IMG/VR virus record: IMGVR_UViG_3300030419_004857
Span: 1-64,000 of that record
Origin: a virus
Direction: 5' to 3' (one strand)
Length of the DNA: 64,000 bases
Program-made: the position numbers and the translations under genes
Shown here: one piece after another, positions 5,185 to 11,739 of the stretch
Position numbering within the stretch: the first letter of the stretch is position 1
Layout: each line of letters opens with the position of its first letter
The notes under the pieces: generated by a model
Told to the model about the DNA's origin: nothing
Databases searched by the model: none
Seen by the model: only the letters and a program-made list of their open reading frames with translations

Positions 5185-5186
5185 CA

Positions 5187-5203
5187 TGTAGCATTATGCT
5201 ACA
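5187..5203. repeat. short dyad S1, TGTAGC-5-GCTACA
   Basis: TGTAGCATTATGCTACA, 6-bp arms with a 5-nt centre. Related dyads recur at about 6079, 6240, 6408, 6572, 6771, 6966 and 7182, one per repeat unit. Confidence 0.65.
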
Positions 5204-5213
5204 CTTCGCCTTC

Positions 5214-5251
5214 AAGCTGCATGGGTGTGGAAAGACACACCCATGCAGCTT
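5214..5251. repeat. Hairpin family member F
   Basis: 16-bp perfect arms 5214-5229 and 5236-5251, loop GAAAGA. Plus-strand tail TGTCTTACCCGA; AAGAC at the loop edge can pair with GTCTT. Confidence 0.85.
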
Positions 5252-5311
5252 GTCTTACCCGACCCCCTAGAGGGCCGGGCTTGCCCAGCTTACCAAGCTT
5301 ACCCAGCTTGC

Positions 5312-5383
5312 CTACCAGTCCGCGTTCCCCAAAAGCCCCTCATATACCACAGCTACCAAAGCCACCAGAAACAGCGTATTCAT
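5312..5383 (-). CDS. 23-aa membrane peptide, MNTLFLV family
   Basis: Starts MNTLFLVALVAVVYEGLLG and ends NADW. It has a paralogue at 5515-5577 with the same opening residues and the same upstream AGGGA ribosome site. The two gene-plus-hairpin units are diverged tandem copies. A single membrane helix. Confidence 0.6.
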   Translation of the reverse strand: MNTLFLVALVAVVYEGLLGNADW

Positions 5384-5426
5384 GCCAATTTCCCTATCTT
5401 ACCTAGCTTCACACACTCCGCCGTTC

Positions 5427-5462
5427 ATCGGCGTCGTTGGGCTACAACGAAACGACGCCGAT
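5427..5462. repeat. Hairpin family member G
   Basis: 12-bp perfect arms 5427-5438 and 5451-5462, 12-nt loop. Plus-strand tail AGTCTTACCCGA; loop GGG(C)TA can pair with TACCC with one bulge. Confidence 0.8.
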
Positions 5463-5514
5463 AGTCTTACCCGACCCCCCATTGGGCCGGGCTTACCCAT
5501 CTTGCCAAGTCTGC

Positions 5515-5577
5515 CTATCCCCCCAAAAGCCCCTCGTAGATGATAGCTGCCAGAGCGACCAGAAATAGCGTATTCAT
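5515..5577 (-). CDS. 20-aa membrane peptide, MNTLFLV family
   Basis: MNTLFLVALAAIIYEGLLGG. Paralogue of 5312-5383; the two differ by conservative hydrophobic swaps, suggesting selection on the peptide. AGGGAG lies about 7 nt upstream. It lies between hairpins H and G. Confidence 0.6.
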   Translation of the reverse strand: MNTLFLVALAAIIYEGLLGG

Positions 5578-5620
5578 ACCAAACTCCCTATCTTGCCTAG
5601 CTTCCGTCACGTCGCCGTCA

Positions 5621-5656
5621 ATCAGCGTCGTTGAGGTGAAACGAAACGACGCTGAT
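5621..5656. repeat. Hairpin family member H
   Basis: 12-bp perfect arms 5621-5632 and 5645-5656. Loop GAGGT is complementary to ACCTC in the tail CGTCCTACCTCA, a tail variant that changes together with the loop. Confidence 0.8.
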
Positions 5657-5740
5657 CGTCCTACCTCATCCCGCCCTGCACGGTGGGCCGACCCCGGAGC
5701 TTGGGGAGCTTTCGCCCTTGTGTGCTGTGAGCGCCTCGCC

Positions 5741-5791
5741 TCATCCGTCGATGATGATGGCGATGATCGCGATGATCAGAAACCAATTCAT
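5741..5791 (-). CDS. 16-aa hydrophobic peptide
   Basis: MNWFLIIAIIAIIIDG, a single helix. AGGGAG lies about 6 nt upstream, and a strong sigma70 promoter (5825-5853) directly precedes it with no other gene between. The promoter and ribosome site argue it is expressed despite its size. Confidence 0.55.
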   Translation of the reverse strand: MNWFLIIAIIAIIIDG

Positions 5792-5824
5792 GTTGTTCTC
5801 CCTAGTGCGTTGTTGTGTACGGGT

Positions 5825-5853
5825 ATTGTATACCAACACCCCACCACTGTCAA
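5825..5853 (-). promoter_or_regulatory. sigma70-type promoter
   Basis: TTGACA (5848-5853), 17-bp spacer, TACAAT (5825-5830). It drives the 16-aa peptide and probably the duplicated 20- and 23-aa peptides downstream. Confidence 0.85.
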
Positions 5854-5855
5854 CC

Positions 5856-5957
5856 CTACTTGCGCCACGAGTGTGCCCGTGCATCCTGAATACCGAGGAT
5901 GATGATGGGCAGGACGATGGCGGTCAGCATGGCGGCGGTGATGAGTGTGTTGGTCAT
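5856..5957 (-). CDS. 33-aa membrane peptide
   Basis: Begins MTNTLITAAMLTAIVLPIII, one hydrophobic segment, with a polar basic tail (RAHSWRK). GGAG lies 9 nt upstream. It ends with TAG two bases before the TTGACA of promoter 5825-5853. No promoter of its own is evident, and the sequence upstream is the non-coding array. Confidence 0.55.
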   Translation of the reverse strand: MTNTLITAAMLTAIVLPIIILGIQDARAHSWRK

Positions 5958-5986
5958 GGCCTGTGGCTCCGGTTATGTCGTCGTTG

Positions 5987-6022
5987 ATCAGGGTCGTTGA
6001 GGTGGCACGAAACGACCCTGAT
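5987..6022. repeat. Hairpin family member I
   Basis: 12-bp perfect arms 5987-5998 and 6011-6022. Loop AGGTGG can pair with TTACCT in the tail TTGTATTACCTGA, including two G-T pairs. Confidence 0.8.
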
Positions 6023-6150
6023 TGTATTACCTGAAAGCGTTGTTCGAATTTTCAAGCATTAGATTATGGGATTTCTAAAGTGTAGCATAATGCAACAGTT
6101 AAAAGTTCGCCGGTTTCTTGGTCTCCGAACACTCGATCCGCCGCACTTTA

Positions 6151-6185
6151 ACGTGGCTAGCTTGAATAAGACAAGATAGCCACGT
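6151..6185. repeat. Hairpin family member J
   Basis: 14-bp arms 6151-6164 and 6172-6185 with one mismatch, loop AATAAGA, tail CGTCCTACCTA. Five of six positions between loop TAAGAC and tail GTCCTA can pair. Confidence 0.75.
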
Positions 6186-6309
6186 CGTCCTACCTAATGC
6201 TGTTCGAGTTTTGAAGCCTTAGATTGTGGCATCTCTAAAGTGTTGCATTATGCAACAGTAAAAGTTGGCCAGTTTCAAGGTTTCGCAACGCTCGATCCGC
6301 CGCTCTTTA

Positions 6310-6344
6310 ACGTGGGTGAGTTGAGTAGGACAACTCACCCACGT
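6310..6344. repeat. Hairpin family member K
   Basis: 14-bp perfect arms 6310-6323 and 6331-6344, loop AGTAGGA. Loop-edge GTAGGAC is perfectly complementary over 7 nt to GTCCTAC (6346-6352) in the tail, the clearest pseudoknot candidate. Confidence 0.85.
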
Positions 6345-6477
6345 CGTCCTACCTGAAAGTGCCCCGATTCGTATGCTTGAAGCCCTTCAATCCGGGCAAC
6401 TCTAAAGTGTAGCGAAATGATACACAAAAAGTTCCCCTAGTTCAAGCGCTCTCAACCCTCGATCCGCCGCACCTCAA

Positions 6478-6510
6478 CGCGGGTGGATTGTAAAAGACAA
6501 TACACCCGCG
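6478..6510. repeat. Hairpin family member L
   Basis: 14-bp arms 6478-6491 and 6497-6510 with one mismatch. Loop AAAAG with following AC can pair AAGAC to GTCTT in the tail CGTCTTACCC. Confidence 0.75.
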
Positions 6511-6643
6511 TCGTCTTACCCAAAAGTTCCCCCGATTCAAACGCTTCAAGCCCTTCAATCTGGGCATGTTGAAAGTGTAGCATTATGCTACAAAAAAAGT
6601 TCCCTAGTTTCTTGGTCTCGCAACCCTTGATCCGCCGCACTTC

Positions 6644-6678
6644 ATGAGGCTAGGTTGAGTAGGACAACCTAGCCTCAT
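6644..6678. repeat. Hairpin family member M
   Basis: 14-bp perfect arms 6644-6657 and 6665-6678, loop AGTAGGA. GTAGGAC pairs with GTTCTAC in the tail over 7 positions with one G-T. Confidence 0.85.
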
Positions 6679-6837
6679 CGTTCTACCTAAACAGGTGCTT
6701 CAAACCTCGAACAATGCTATATACGGGCAAACACGACGCGACGTAACTCGTTGCTATTGCTGGACTTAGAGTGTAGCAAAAAGCCACACGCTAACTAACT
6801 TGTAAAAGATCGCACATGCTCATTTATCGCCGCCTTT

Positions 6838-6874
6838 GATGTGGCTAGGTTGAATAGGACAACCTAGCCACATC
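6838..6874. repeat. Hairpin family member N
   Basis: 15-bp perfect arms 6838-6852 and 6860-6874, loop AATAGGA. The tail here is CGGATCACCCGA, and the loop-tail complementarity is lost. Confidence 0.8.
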
Positions 6875-7033
6875 GGATCACCCGATCTAATGTTCCAAAC
6901 CTCGCACAACGCTATATACAGCCAAACGCGCCGCGCCCTAAGTCGTTGGTATCACTAGGCTTAGGGTGTAGCAAAAAGCCACACACTATCTAAGGCTTCA
7001 AACCTCGCACATGCTCACTTACGCCCATCTTCG

Positions 7034-7068
7034 ACTTGGATAGATTGAAGAGGACAATCTATCCAAGT
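7034..7068. repeat. Hairpin family member O
   Basis: 14-bp perfect arms 7034-7047 and 7055-7068, loop AAGAGGA, tail TGGCTTACCTGA. The loop does not match the tail well. It is the last member before the HNH genes. Confidence 0.8.
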
Positions 7069-7116
7069 TGGCTTACCTGAAAGGCTCAAAACCTCGCACA
7101 TCACTATATACGCCTA

Positions 7117-7199
7117 ACTGTCATAATGGCAGACATATGCTATATTGGCACTGTCATACTGGCACACTGCCACCCTGACATGTGTAGCATTATGCACCA
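7117..7199. repeat. short direct repeats plus a last S1 dyad
   Basis: CTGTCATAATGGCA near 7118 and CTGTCATACTGGCA near 7151 are near-identical repeats about 33 bp apart. They are followed at 7182-7199 by GTGTAGCATTATGCACCA, a partial S1 dyad. No gene is visible from 7110 to 7369. The repeats could be iterons or operators. Confidence 0.4.
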
Positions 7200-7280
7200 C
7201 TGGCTCGGGCAATTGGCGCAAAAGGCACTTTAGGTAGTCTAGGTAAGGTGGGGTTTTCTGTTTGGATAGGTAAAAAGGGT

Positions 7281-7327
7281 AAAAAAGGAGAAAAAGCCGG
7301 GGTGGTGCTAACAAAATTGGCACGCCC
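7281..7327 (-). terminator. possible terminator for the minus-strand HNH operon
   Basis: On the minus strand GGGCGTGC and GCACCACCCC form an interrupted stem, followed by CGGCTTTTTCTCCTTTTTT. The stem is imperfect, but the T-tract is strong and its position after the HNH gene is sensible. Confidence 0.4.
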
Positions 7328-7369
7328 ATCAATAAAAGTATTAGCTAAACTGTCCCTATATGCCCCTTT

Positions 7370-7825
7370 TCATTCACCCAGCGCCCGCTTGTTCCCCTTT
7401 TTCTTCATCGCCGTTTCAGGATCAATCCCCTTATTCAACCTATTATAAAATGCCGCGTAGCTAACTTCGCACCTTTCATCCTCCACCCACTCGCCCACAT
7501 TCTTTTCTTCCCCAAAAGCCTCAATTTTCACATTAGACTTCATGTTATTGGCGTTCTCTTTCGGAGTCACCTCCCGCAAATTGGCCCTAGTGTTGTTCAG
7601 CCTGTCATTATCTAAGTGATCTACAAAGATATACGGACTACTAGTGCCCGCAACCATCCTATGCATCGACTTATGCCTTCCCCCAATTTTTGTAATGGCA
7701 TAGCCCTGCTTATTGATATGCCAGCTATACCTGCTCAGCCATGCATAATCTTCCGGGCTAACTTTTACATACTGCCCTGCCCCCGTCACGCCCCCCAAGG
7801 GGATCTCAAAATATAGATCACTCAT
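7370..7825 (-). CDS. HNH homing endonuclease-like protein, 151 aa
   Basis: N-terminal beta-rich region (EIPLGGVTGAGQYVKVSPED.AWLSRYSW) typical of phage HNH proteins with an AP2-like or NUMOD-type fold. The HNH core follows: H55 in MHR, D69-H70 and the N-rich segment DNDRLNNTRANLR. The C-terminal part (DERCEVSYAAFYNRLNKG) resembles a small helical DNA-binding module. Such genes are usually selfish mobile elements that cut homologous alleles. It overlaps the preceding gene by 8 bp. Confidence 0.85.
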   Translation of the reverse strand: MSDLYFEIPLGGVTGAGQYVKVSPEDYAWLSRYSWHINKQGYAITKIGGRHKSMHRMVAGTSSPYIFVDHLDNDRLNNTRANLREVTPKENANNMKSNVKIEAFGEEKNVGEWVEDERCEVSYAAFYNRLNKGIDPETAMKKKGNKRALGE

Positions 7826-8042
7826 TTTCTGATTCCTTTTTGTTTACGGTTTTACATACGCTCCTACCATGAGCCTTAGCTATACCCATTGAATATCGCC
7901 CTTTCCTCACTTGATCCACACTAACGCTGTCCTTTATTCCTAGTTCATACCTGATTCTGGTCAACTCTATTGAGATTCTTTCGTCTGTATATGTGTTACA
8001 CAGATTTTTAATGTAATCTTTTTCTTTTTCTGTGAGTTTCAT
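7818..8042 (-). CDS. small putative DNA-binding protein, 74 aa
   Basis: Starts MKLTEKEKDYIKNLCNTY; the pattern DERISIELTRIRYELGIKDSVSVDQVRKGRYSMGI resembles a helix-turn-helix in phage regulators that select sites by VS-DQVRK-type recognition helices. The start at 8042 is preferred because upstream in-frame codons overlap the divergent promoter region. It sits at the divergence point between minus and plus transcription, so a switch role is possible. Confidence in function is low. Confidence 0.6.
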   Translation of the reverse strand: MKLTEKEKDYIKNLCNTYTDERISIELTRIRYELGIKDSVSVDQVRKGRYSMGIAKAHGRSVCKTVNKKESENE

Positions 8043-8060
8043 AGTGTGACTTTCAAAGAC

Positions 8061-8074
8061 TTCATGTGTATAAT
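8061..8074 (+). promoter_or_regulatory. GTGTATAAT late-type promoter, start of the plus-strand block
   Basis: TTCATGTGTATAAT, matching the GTGTATAAT motif found before portal, protease, fibre and major tail genes. A GTGACT lies 17 bp upstream (8046-8051), a partial -35 match, so host sigma70 might also use this copy. Confidence 0.6.
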
Positions 8075-8123
8075 ATAATATGGCGACTTTTAATTTTTCC
8101 GCACACATTTTAGGCCGTAAACC

Positions 8124-8297
8124 ATGAAAAGAATTCAAGCAGAATTAGCTATGCGTGCCAGTGCTGAGTTGGAAAAGGAGATTGAAGAAGAGCTTCAGAA
8201 GGAAGATCCCGATCCAAAACAGGCTAAGGCAATATTAAAAGCTGATGAAAATTCCAAAAGGGATGACCGAAGACCAAGTGATCGAGACAATAAATAA
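8124..8297 (+). CDS. small charged protein, 57 aa
   Basis: Begins MKRIQAELAMRASAELEKEI and is nearly all Lys, Glu, Asp and Arg, likely one long helix. It is the first frame after the promoter at 8061-8074 and overlaps the sigma-like gene by 53 bp. The ribosome site is weak (TAGG). It could be a real small gene or a leader; no family recognised. Confidence 0.45.
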   Translation: MKRIQAELAMRASAELEKEIEEELQKEDPDPKQAKAILKADENSKRDDRRPSDRDNK

Positions 8298-8787
8298 AGT
8301 TATATCAAGATATATTTATAAATTTCGATTTGGTTATTACGAGTCAGAAGATATCAGACAAGAAGCTTTCATTATCGCAATGGAGGCTCTTGAAAGGTAT
8401 GACGAAGAGCGTCCGTTAGAAAATTTTCTGGCTGTCCATGTAAAAAACCGTTTAAGCAACTTTAAACGCGACAAATTCTTTCGTAAAGAAGGGGATTCTA
8501 CCAAAACCGACTGGAATTCCCCTAACAATGCTAAGAGGTTTCTTATGGAACCGCTAAATATTGACAATATCAGGGATGAGTACGAAGAGAATATGAAAGA
8601 TCCAGACGATTTTATTGATCGTATAGCCAATACAGAGATATTCGGCTTGATCGACAAGAGTCTGGACATCAAATACAGGGCAGACTATCTGAGAATGCTT
8701 GACGGAGTCTACGTCCCCAAGCCCCGTAGAGAACAAATCTACCAAGAGATACTCTCCATTTTAAGGAGCACCAATGAAGAAGGGTAG
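8245..8787 (+). CDS. phage sigma-like factor, 180 aa
   Basis: Residues about 20-80 match sigma70 region 2: SEDIRQEAFIIAMEALERYD, then ERPLENFLAVHVKNRLSNFKRD, the part that binds the core polymerase clamp and the -10 element. The C-terminal segment (YLRMLDGVYVPKPRREQIYQEIL) may be a reduced region 4 helix-turn-helix. Length is close to T4 gp55 (185 aa), the late sigma factor. It is likely to direct polymerase to the GTGTATAAT motifs here, which lack regular -35 boxes. An alternative start is Met at 8263. Confidence 0.8.
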   Translation: MKIPKGMTEDQVIETINKVISRYIYKFRFGYYESEDIRQEAFIIAMEALERYDEERPLENFLAVHVKNRLSNFKRDKFFRKEGDSTKTDWNSPNNAKRFLMEPLNIDNIRDEYEENMKDPDDFIDRIANTEIFGLIDKSLDIKYRADYLRMLDGVYVPKPRREQIYQEILSILRSTNEEG

Positions 8788-9568
8788 ATTTTCAAAAACA
8801 GAGATCTCTTTCATTACAGAGAATCACGAAACTTTAAGCTATCAAGAAATAGCTTTAAAATTGAATCGTGATGCTTACAGCGTAGAGAACTTTATCAAGA
8901 GTAAGCTTGGTGAATCGATAGAAGATAAGAAAAGAATCCAAGCGCTCTATGATTTAAAAAACCGTCCCTACTGGGAAGACCTCAAAGGCCAGTTCAACGA
9001 ACACGAACTTGAGATGCTTTTATACCATTGGGGTCGCATCATAGGCCAATTCAGAGACGACGTTCTACCAACTGAAGAACTTCAGGTCTTAGACGCCATC
9101 AAACTAGAAGTCCTCATGAATCGCGCTCTAAAAAATCAACAAACGAACATGGAAGACATCGATACATACGAAGAGCAGATTACAGAAGAGAAGGGTAGAC
9201 CAATTGAATACCAAGACAGAGACTACATATTCAATCTTGAAAGACAAATAGCTGTAGCCAGAGCAGCCCAAGAAGCTCTAGGACGTGATTACAAAGACCT
9301 ACAAGTCAAAAAATCCGCCATGCTTAAAGATCTCAAGGCTACCAGAGAACAGAGAATCAAACGGCTGGAAGATTCCAAGCAGACATTCATATCTTGGGTT
9401 TCAAACTTAATGACCAACCCTGATATTAGACAAGAGATAGGAACAGAAATGGAAAAGATGCGTCTATCCATTAACAAAGAAAAAGAAAGACTATCTGAAT
9501 GGCATCAATACGAAGATAAGCTCGTAGATCAACCTTTCCTAACCCCGGACACTGTCAAGGATGAGTAA
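8774..9568 (+). CDS. helix-turn-helix plus coiled-coil protein, 264 aa
   Basis: Residues 5-45 (GRFSKTEISFITENHETLSYQEIALKLNR) form a Myb/SANT-like helix-turn-helix common in phage DNA-binding proteins. Residues about 150-250 are a long charged coiled coil. This layout could suit a small terminase subunit, since none is otherwise seen upstream of the large subunit, or a late-transcription cofactor next to the sigma gene. It overlaps the sigma gene by 14 bp, so the two are coupled. Which role applies cannot be settled from sequence alone. Confidence 0.55.
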   Translation: MKKGRFSKTEISFITENHETLSYQEIALKLNRDAYSVENFIKSKLGESIEDKKRIQALYDLKNRPYWEDLKGQFNEHELEMLLYHWGRIIGQFRDDVLPTEELQVLDAIKLEVLMNRALKNQQTNMEDIDTYEEQITEEKGRPIEYQDRDYIFNLERQIAVARAAQEALGRDYKDLQVKKSAMLKDLKATREQRIKRLEDSKQTFISWVSNLMTNPDIRQEIGTEMEKMRLSINKEKERLSEWHQYEDKLVDQPFLTPDTVKDE

Positions 9569-10344
9569 TGTTCGAATTCCCCAAGATAATGATAGCGTCC
9601 ATGCACCGTACTGGCCACCATGCTATTGCTATATGGTTAATGCACCAACAACTAGGCATTCCATACTTCCAGCTTAAAACTATTACCCAGTGGCTATTTT
9701 ATCTTGAAACCCAACAGGGTATAAGCTTTCTTTTAAATAACCCCCTAGTAAGAGACGAAAATCAACACCCAGACAAAGCCAACGTTTCTCAGATCATGAA
9801 AGACTACTGTGAAGCCAATTCTACTAATTTAATAATTGGTACACACGAACAACACAGTCTCAAGGATGTTGTCTGGTCCTGCGGAACTTCAGATGTGTTT
9901 GCAGTTAATACGAAACTAGTTGTTGTTTTAAGAGATTTTAAAAATTGGATTGCAAGCTGTATAAAAATGGCCGGTAGGGACGGAAAGCGGTATGATAGTA
10001 TAATCAACGACAATAAGATTAATCTTTACAAGGATCACTGCAAATTCTTTTTTGAGCCAAATGGAATAGAGTATGTCTTATTTAATCAGTGGTTTACTAG
10101 TGAGGAATACAGGCGGGATTTGGCGGCGAGATTAGATTTAGATTTTACTGACGCGGCTATAGATCAAGGTTCTCCTTTTGGGGGCGGAAGCTCTTTTGAC
10201 AAGATGGAGTATTTGAAGAGCGCCTCGATGATGAAGGTGAACGACAGGTATTCACAGATGGAGAATCACCCAATATACAAAAAGATAATTCAAGACAACC
10301 AAGAGATTTTGGAGATGAGCAATGAGATATTCACAAATCTCTGA
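9568..10344 (+). CDS. sulfotransferase-like protein, 258 aa (copy 1)
   Basis: Near the N-terminus MIASMHRTGHHAIAIWL fits the 5'-phosphosulfate loop of PAPS-dependent sulfotransferases; VVVLRDFKNWIASCIKM fits the 3'-phosphate motif (R then S). Family members transfer sulfate from PAPS to hydroxyl or amine groups. It starts one base before the stop of the previous gene and is followed by a tandem paralogue. The substrate is unknown; a surface glycan of phage or host is plausible given the neighbouring GDP-mannose dehydratase. Confidence 0.7.
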   Translation: MFEFPKIMIASMHRTGHHAIAIWLMHQQLGIPYFQLKTITQWLFYLETQQGISFLLNNPLVRDENQHPDKANVSQIMKDYCEANSTNLIIGTHEQHSLKDVVWSCGTSDVFAVNTKLVVVLRDFKNWIASCIKMAGRDGKRYDSIINDNKINLYKDHCKFFFEPNGIEYVLFNQWFTSEEYRRDLAARLDLDFTDAAIDQGSPFGGGSSFDKMEYLKSASMMKVNDRYSQMENHPIYKKIIQDNQEILEMSNEIFTNL

Positions 10345-10366
10345 TTCTTGACTCGGTAAAAGAATA

Positions 10367-11194
10367 ATGTACGAAAATGTAAGAAAAATTTTGTTACCGG
10401 CCACACACCGCAGTGGTCATCACGCTGTTGGTGTCTGGCTTTTACATCAAGCTGAAGAAGTAGAAGATTTTAATATGCAAACTGTTCCTGATTGGTGGAA
10501 TTACTTGGTGGTCAAGGGTGGGTTAAGATTCTTTTTTAACAACGTCTTGAAAGAGTGTCCTTTTACAGCACCAGCACCGACTAGTATCGCCGTTTCTGAC
10601 AACGGGATGTACGTCAGTGTCGACGCGGCGACGATGATTAAGATTGGAGATCACTCTCATAAAGACATAGAGATGTTTATAGGAACACATGAGCAAGAAA
10701 CTTTAAAAGATGCAATTCGGCGTGGGGATAAATCAAGCTTTTTTTATAAACCAGATATGATTTTGATAATAAGGAGCTTTCATAATTGGGTAGCAAGCTG
10801 TTTGAAATATGCAAGAAGCATGAAAATTCGTGGTTCTATTTGGGTAGAACCTTTTAGCGAAACAAACATAGGCGTTTATATAGAGCATTGTAATCATGCT
10901 ATTAAAGGAACAGTGCCTTTTATTCTTTATGACGAATGGTTTGCTAGTAAGAAGTATAGGAAAGAGACAGCGGAATCTTTAGGGTTTCATTTTACAGATG
11001 CGGCTATTAATCAATTGTCTCCGTGGGGGGCTGGAAGTTCTTGGGATGGGGGCAAGTATTTAAAGAACGCCAGTGAGATGGATGTTTTAAATAGATACAA
11101 GCAGATGGAAGACGATGAAGAATATCAACAGGTTATACAAAATAACGAAGAGGCTATAGATCTCAGTAATCAATTATTTGGAAAAGTATCATGA
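10367..11194 (+). CDS. sulfotransferase-like protein, 275 aa (copy 2)
   Basis: Paralogue of the preceding gene: THRSGHHAVGVWLLHQ replaces its loop, IGTHEQETLKDAI and LIIRSFHNWVASCLKYAR are shared, and the C-terminus repeats SPWGAGSSWDGGKYLKNASEM. Copy 2 has an extra segment near residues 65-95. The arrangement suggests tandem duplication followed by divergence, so acceptor specificity may differ. Its stop overlaps the start of the ExbB-like gene. Confidence 0.7.
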   Translation: MYENVRKILLPATHRSGHHAVGVWLLHQAEEVEDFNMQTVPDWWNYLVVKGGLRFFFNNVLKECPFTAPAPTSIAVSDNGMYVSVDAATMIKIGDHSHKDIEMFIGTHEQETLKDAIRRGDKSSFFYKPDMILIIRSFHNWVASCLKYARSMKIRGSIWVEPFSETNIGVYIEHCNHAIKGTVPFILYDEWFASKKYRKETAESLGFHFTDAAINQLSPWGAGSSWDGGKYLKNASEMDVLNRYKQMEDDEEYQQVIQNNEEAIDLSNQLFGKVS

Positions 11195-11739
11195 TGAAAT
11201 ATTCGCAAACTCTTATTAAGCATCAATTATTTCTTAGGTGGTGGTTGTTTATTACCGCCGTAGTGGCTGCGTTTGTTTACATGGCTTTTCAGGGGGTTTT
11301 TGTTGATATTTGGAACAATGACAGCACCAAGTTAAGCTTCTTGCTTCTTGGGCTGTTTTCGGTAATGTCATTTTGGTGTGGGTACAAAACTTGGACTCTC
11401 AGTCGTTTTATAGACGAGGGCAAGGACGAGCCACATCTTATAGAGAGAATTGAGAGGCTTATGGAGGTTGGATGGTTTACAAGTGATCTTTGCCTGACAA
11501 TTGGTATGGTGGGGACCGTTATAGGTTTTATTATGATGTTGTCAGGATTTGCGACAGTAAATATAGCCGAAGTTCAAACCGTACAGGCTCTTATTAAACA
11601 GTTGGGCATTGGTATGTCTACATCTTTATATACAACCTTATCGGGTCTTGTCTGCGGCGCGCTGCTAAAGATTCAGTATTTTAATCTCAATCAAGCAATA
11701 GATACGGTTCAGAAGAATGAAGAGAAACTATCACACTAA
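11191..11739 (+). CDS. MotA/TolQ/ExbB-family membrane protein, 182 aa
   Basis: Predicted membrane helices at about 13-33, 48-67, 100-120 and 138-160. The last two carry the family pattern: GMVGTVIGFIMML (105-117) and LGIGMSTSLYTTLSGLVCG (138-156), corresponding to the pore helices of ExbB, TolQ and MotA. Family members form pentameric proton or sodium channels that drive a partner with a single membrane helix. The next gene supplies such a partner and overlaps by 23 bp. Finding this in a phage operon is unusual. Confidence 0.75.
   Translation: MMKYSQTLIKHQLFLRWWLFITAVVAAFVYMAFQGVFVDIWNNDSTKLSFLLLGLFSVMSFWCGYKTWTLSRFIDEGKDEPHLIERIERLMEVGWFTSDLCLTIGMVGTVIGFIMMLSGFATVNIAEVQTVQALIKQLGIGMSTSLYTTLSGLVCGALLKIQYFNLNQAIDTVQKNEEKLSH

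Larger units (their letters stand above)
6023..7110. repeat. tandem non-coding array of diverged 165-200 bp units
   Basis: Over about 1.1 kb I find no gene on either strand. Instead there are six units, each with a short dyad (S1), a conserved GATCCGCCGC-like or related flank, a large hairpin and a TACC tail, followed by conserved text such as TTCGAGTTTTGAAGCCTTAGA. Hairpins start at 6151, 6310, 6478, 6644, 6838 and 7034, a spacing of about 160-200 bp. Short frames inside the units are not maintained between copies. Candidates are an RNA array, a replication or partition site, or decayed gene units. Confidence 0.75.

Noticed and set aside
5084-5185. A 33-codon minus-strand frame starting in the 5168 palindrome
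   Set aside because: No ribosome site or promoter, and the start codon is part of the palindrome. It looks like regulatory DNA.
6452-6640. A 62-codon minus-strand frame within the repeat array
   Set aside because: It reads through hairpin L, has no ribosome site or promoter, and the equivalent frame is broken in neighbouring units.
6023-7110. CRISPR array
   Set aside because: Units are diverged, 165-200 bp long and contain conserved structure throughout. There are no identical short repeats with unique spacers, and no cas genes.
9568-11194. Kinase or other P-loop ATPase
   Set aside because: The HRTGHH loop lacks the GK(S/T) of Walker A, and the downstream LRDF.NW.AS pattern fits sulfotransferases better.
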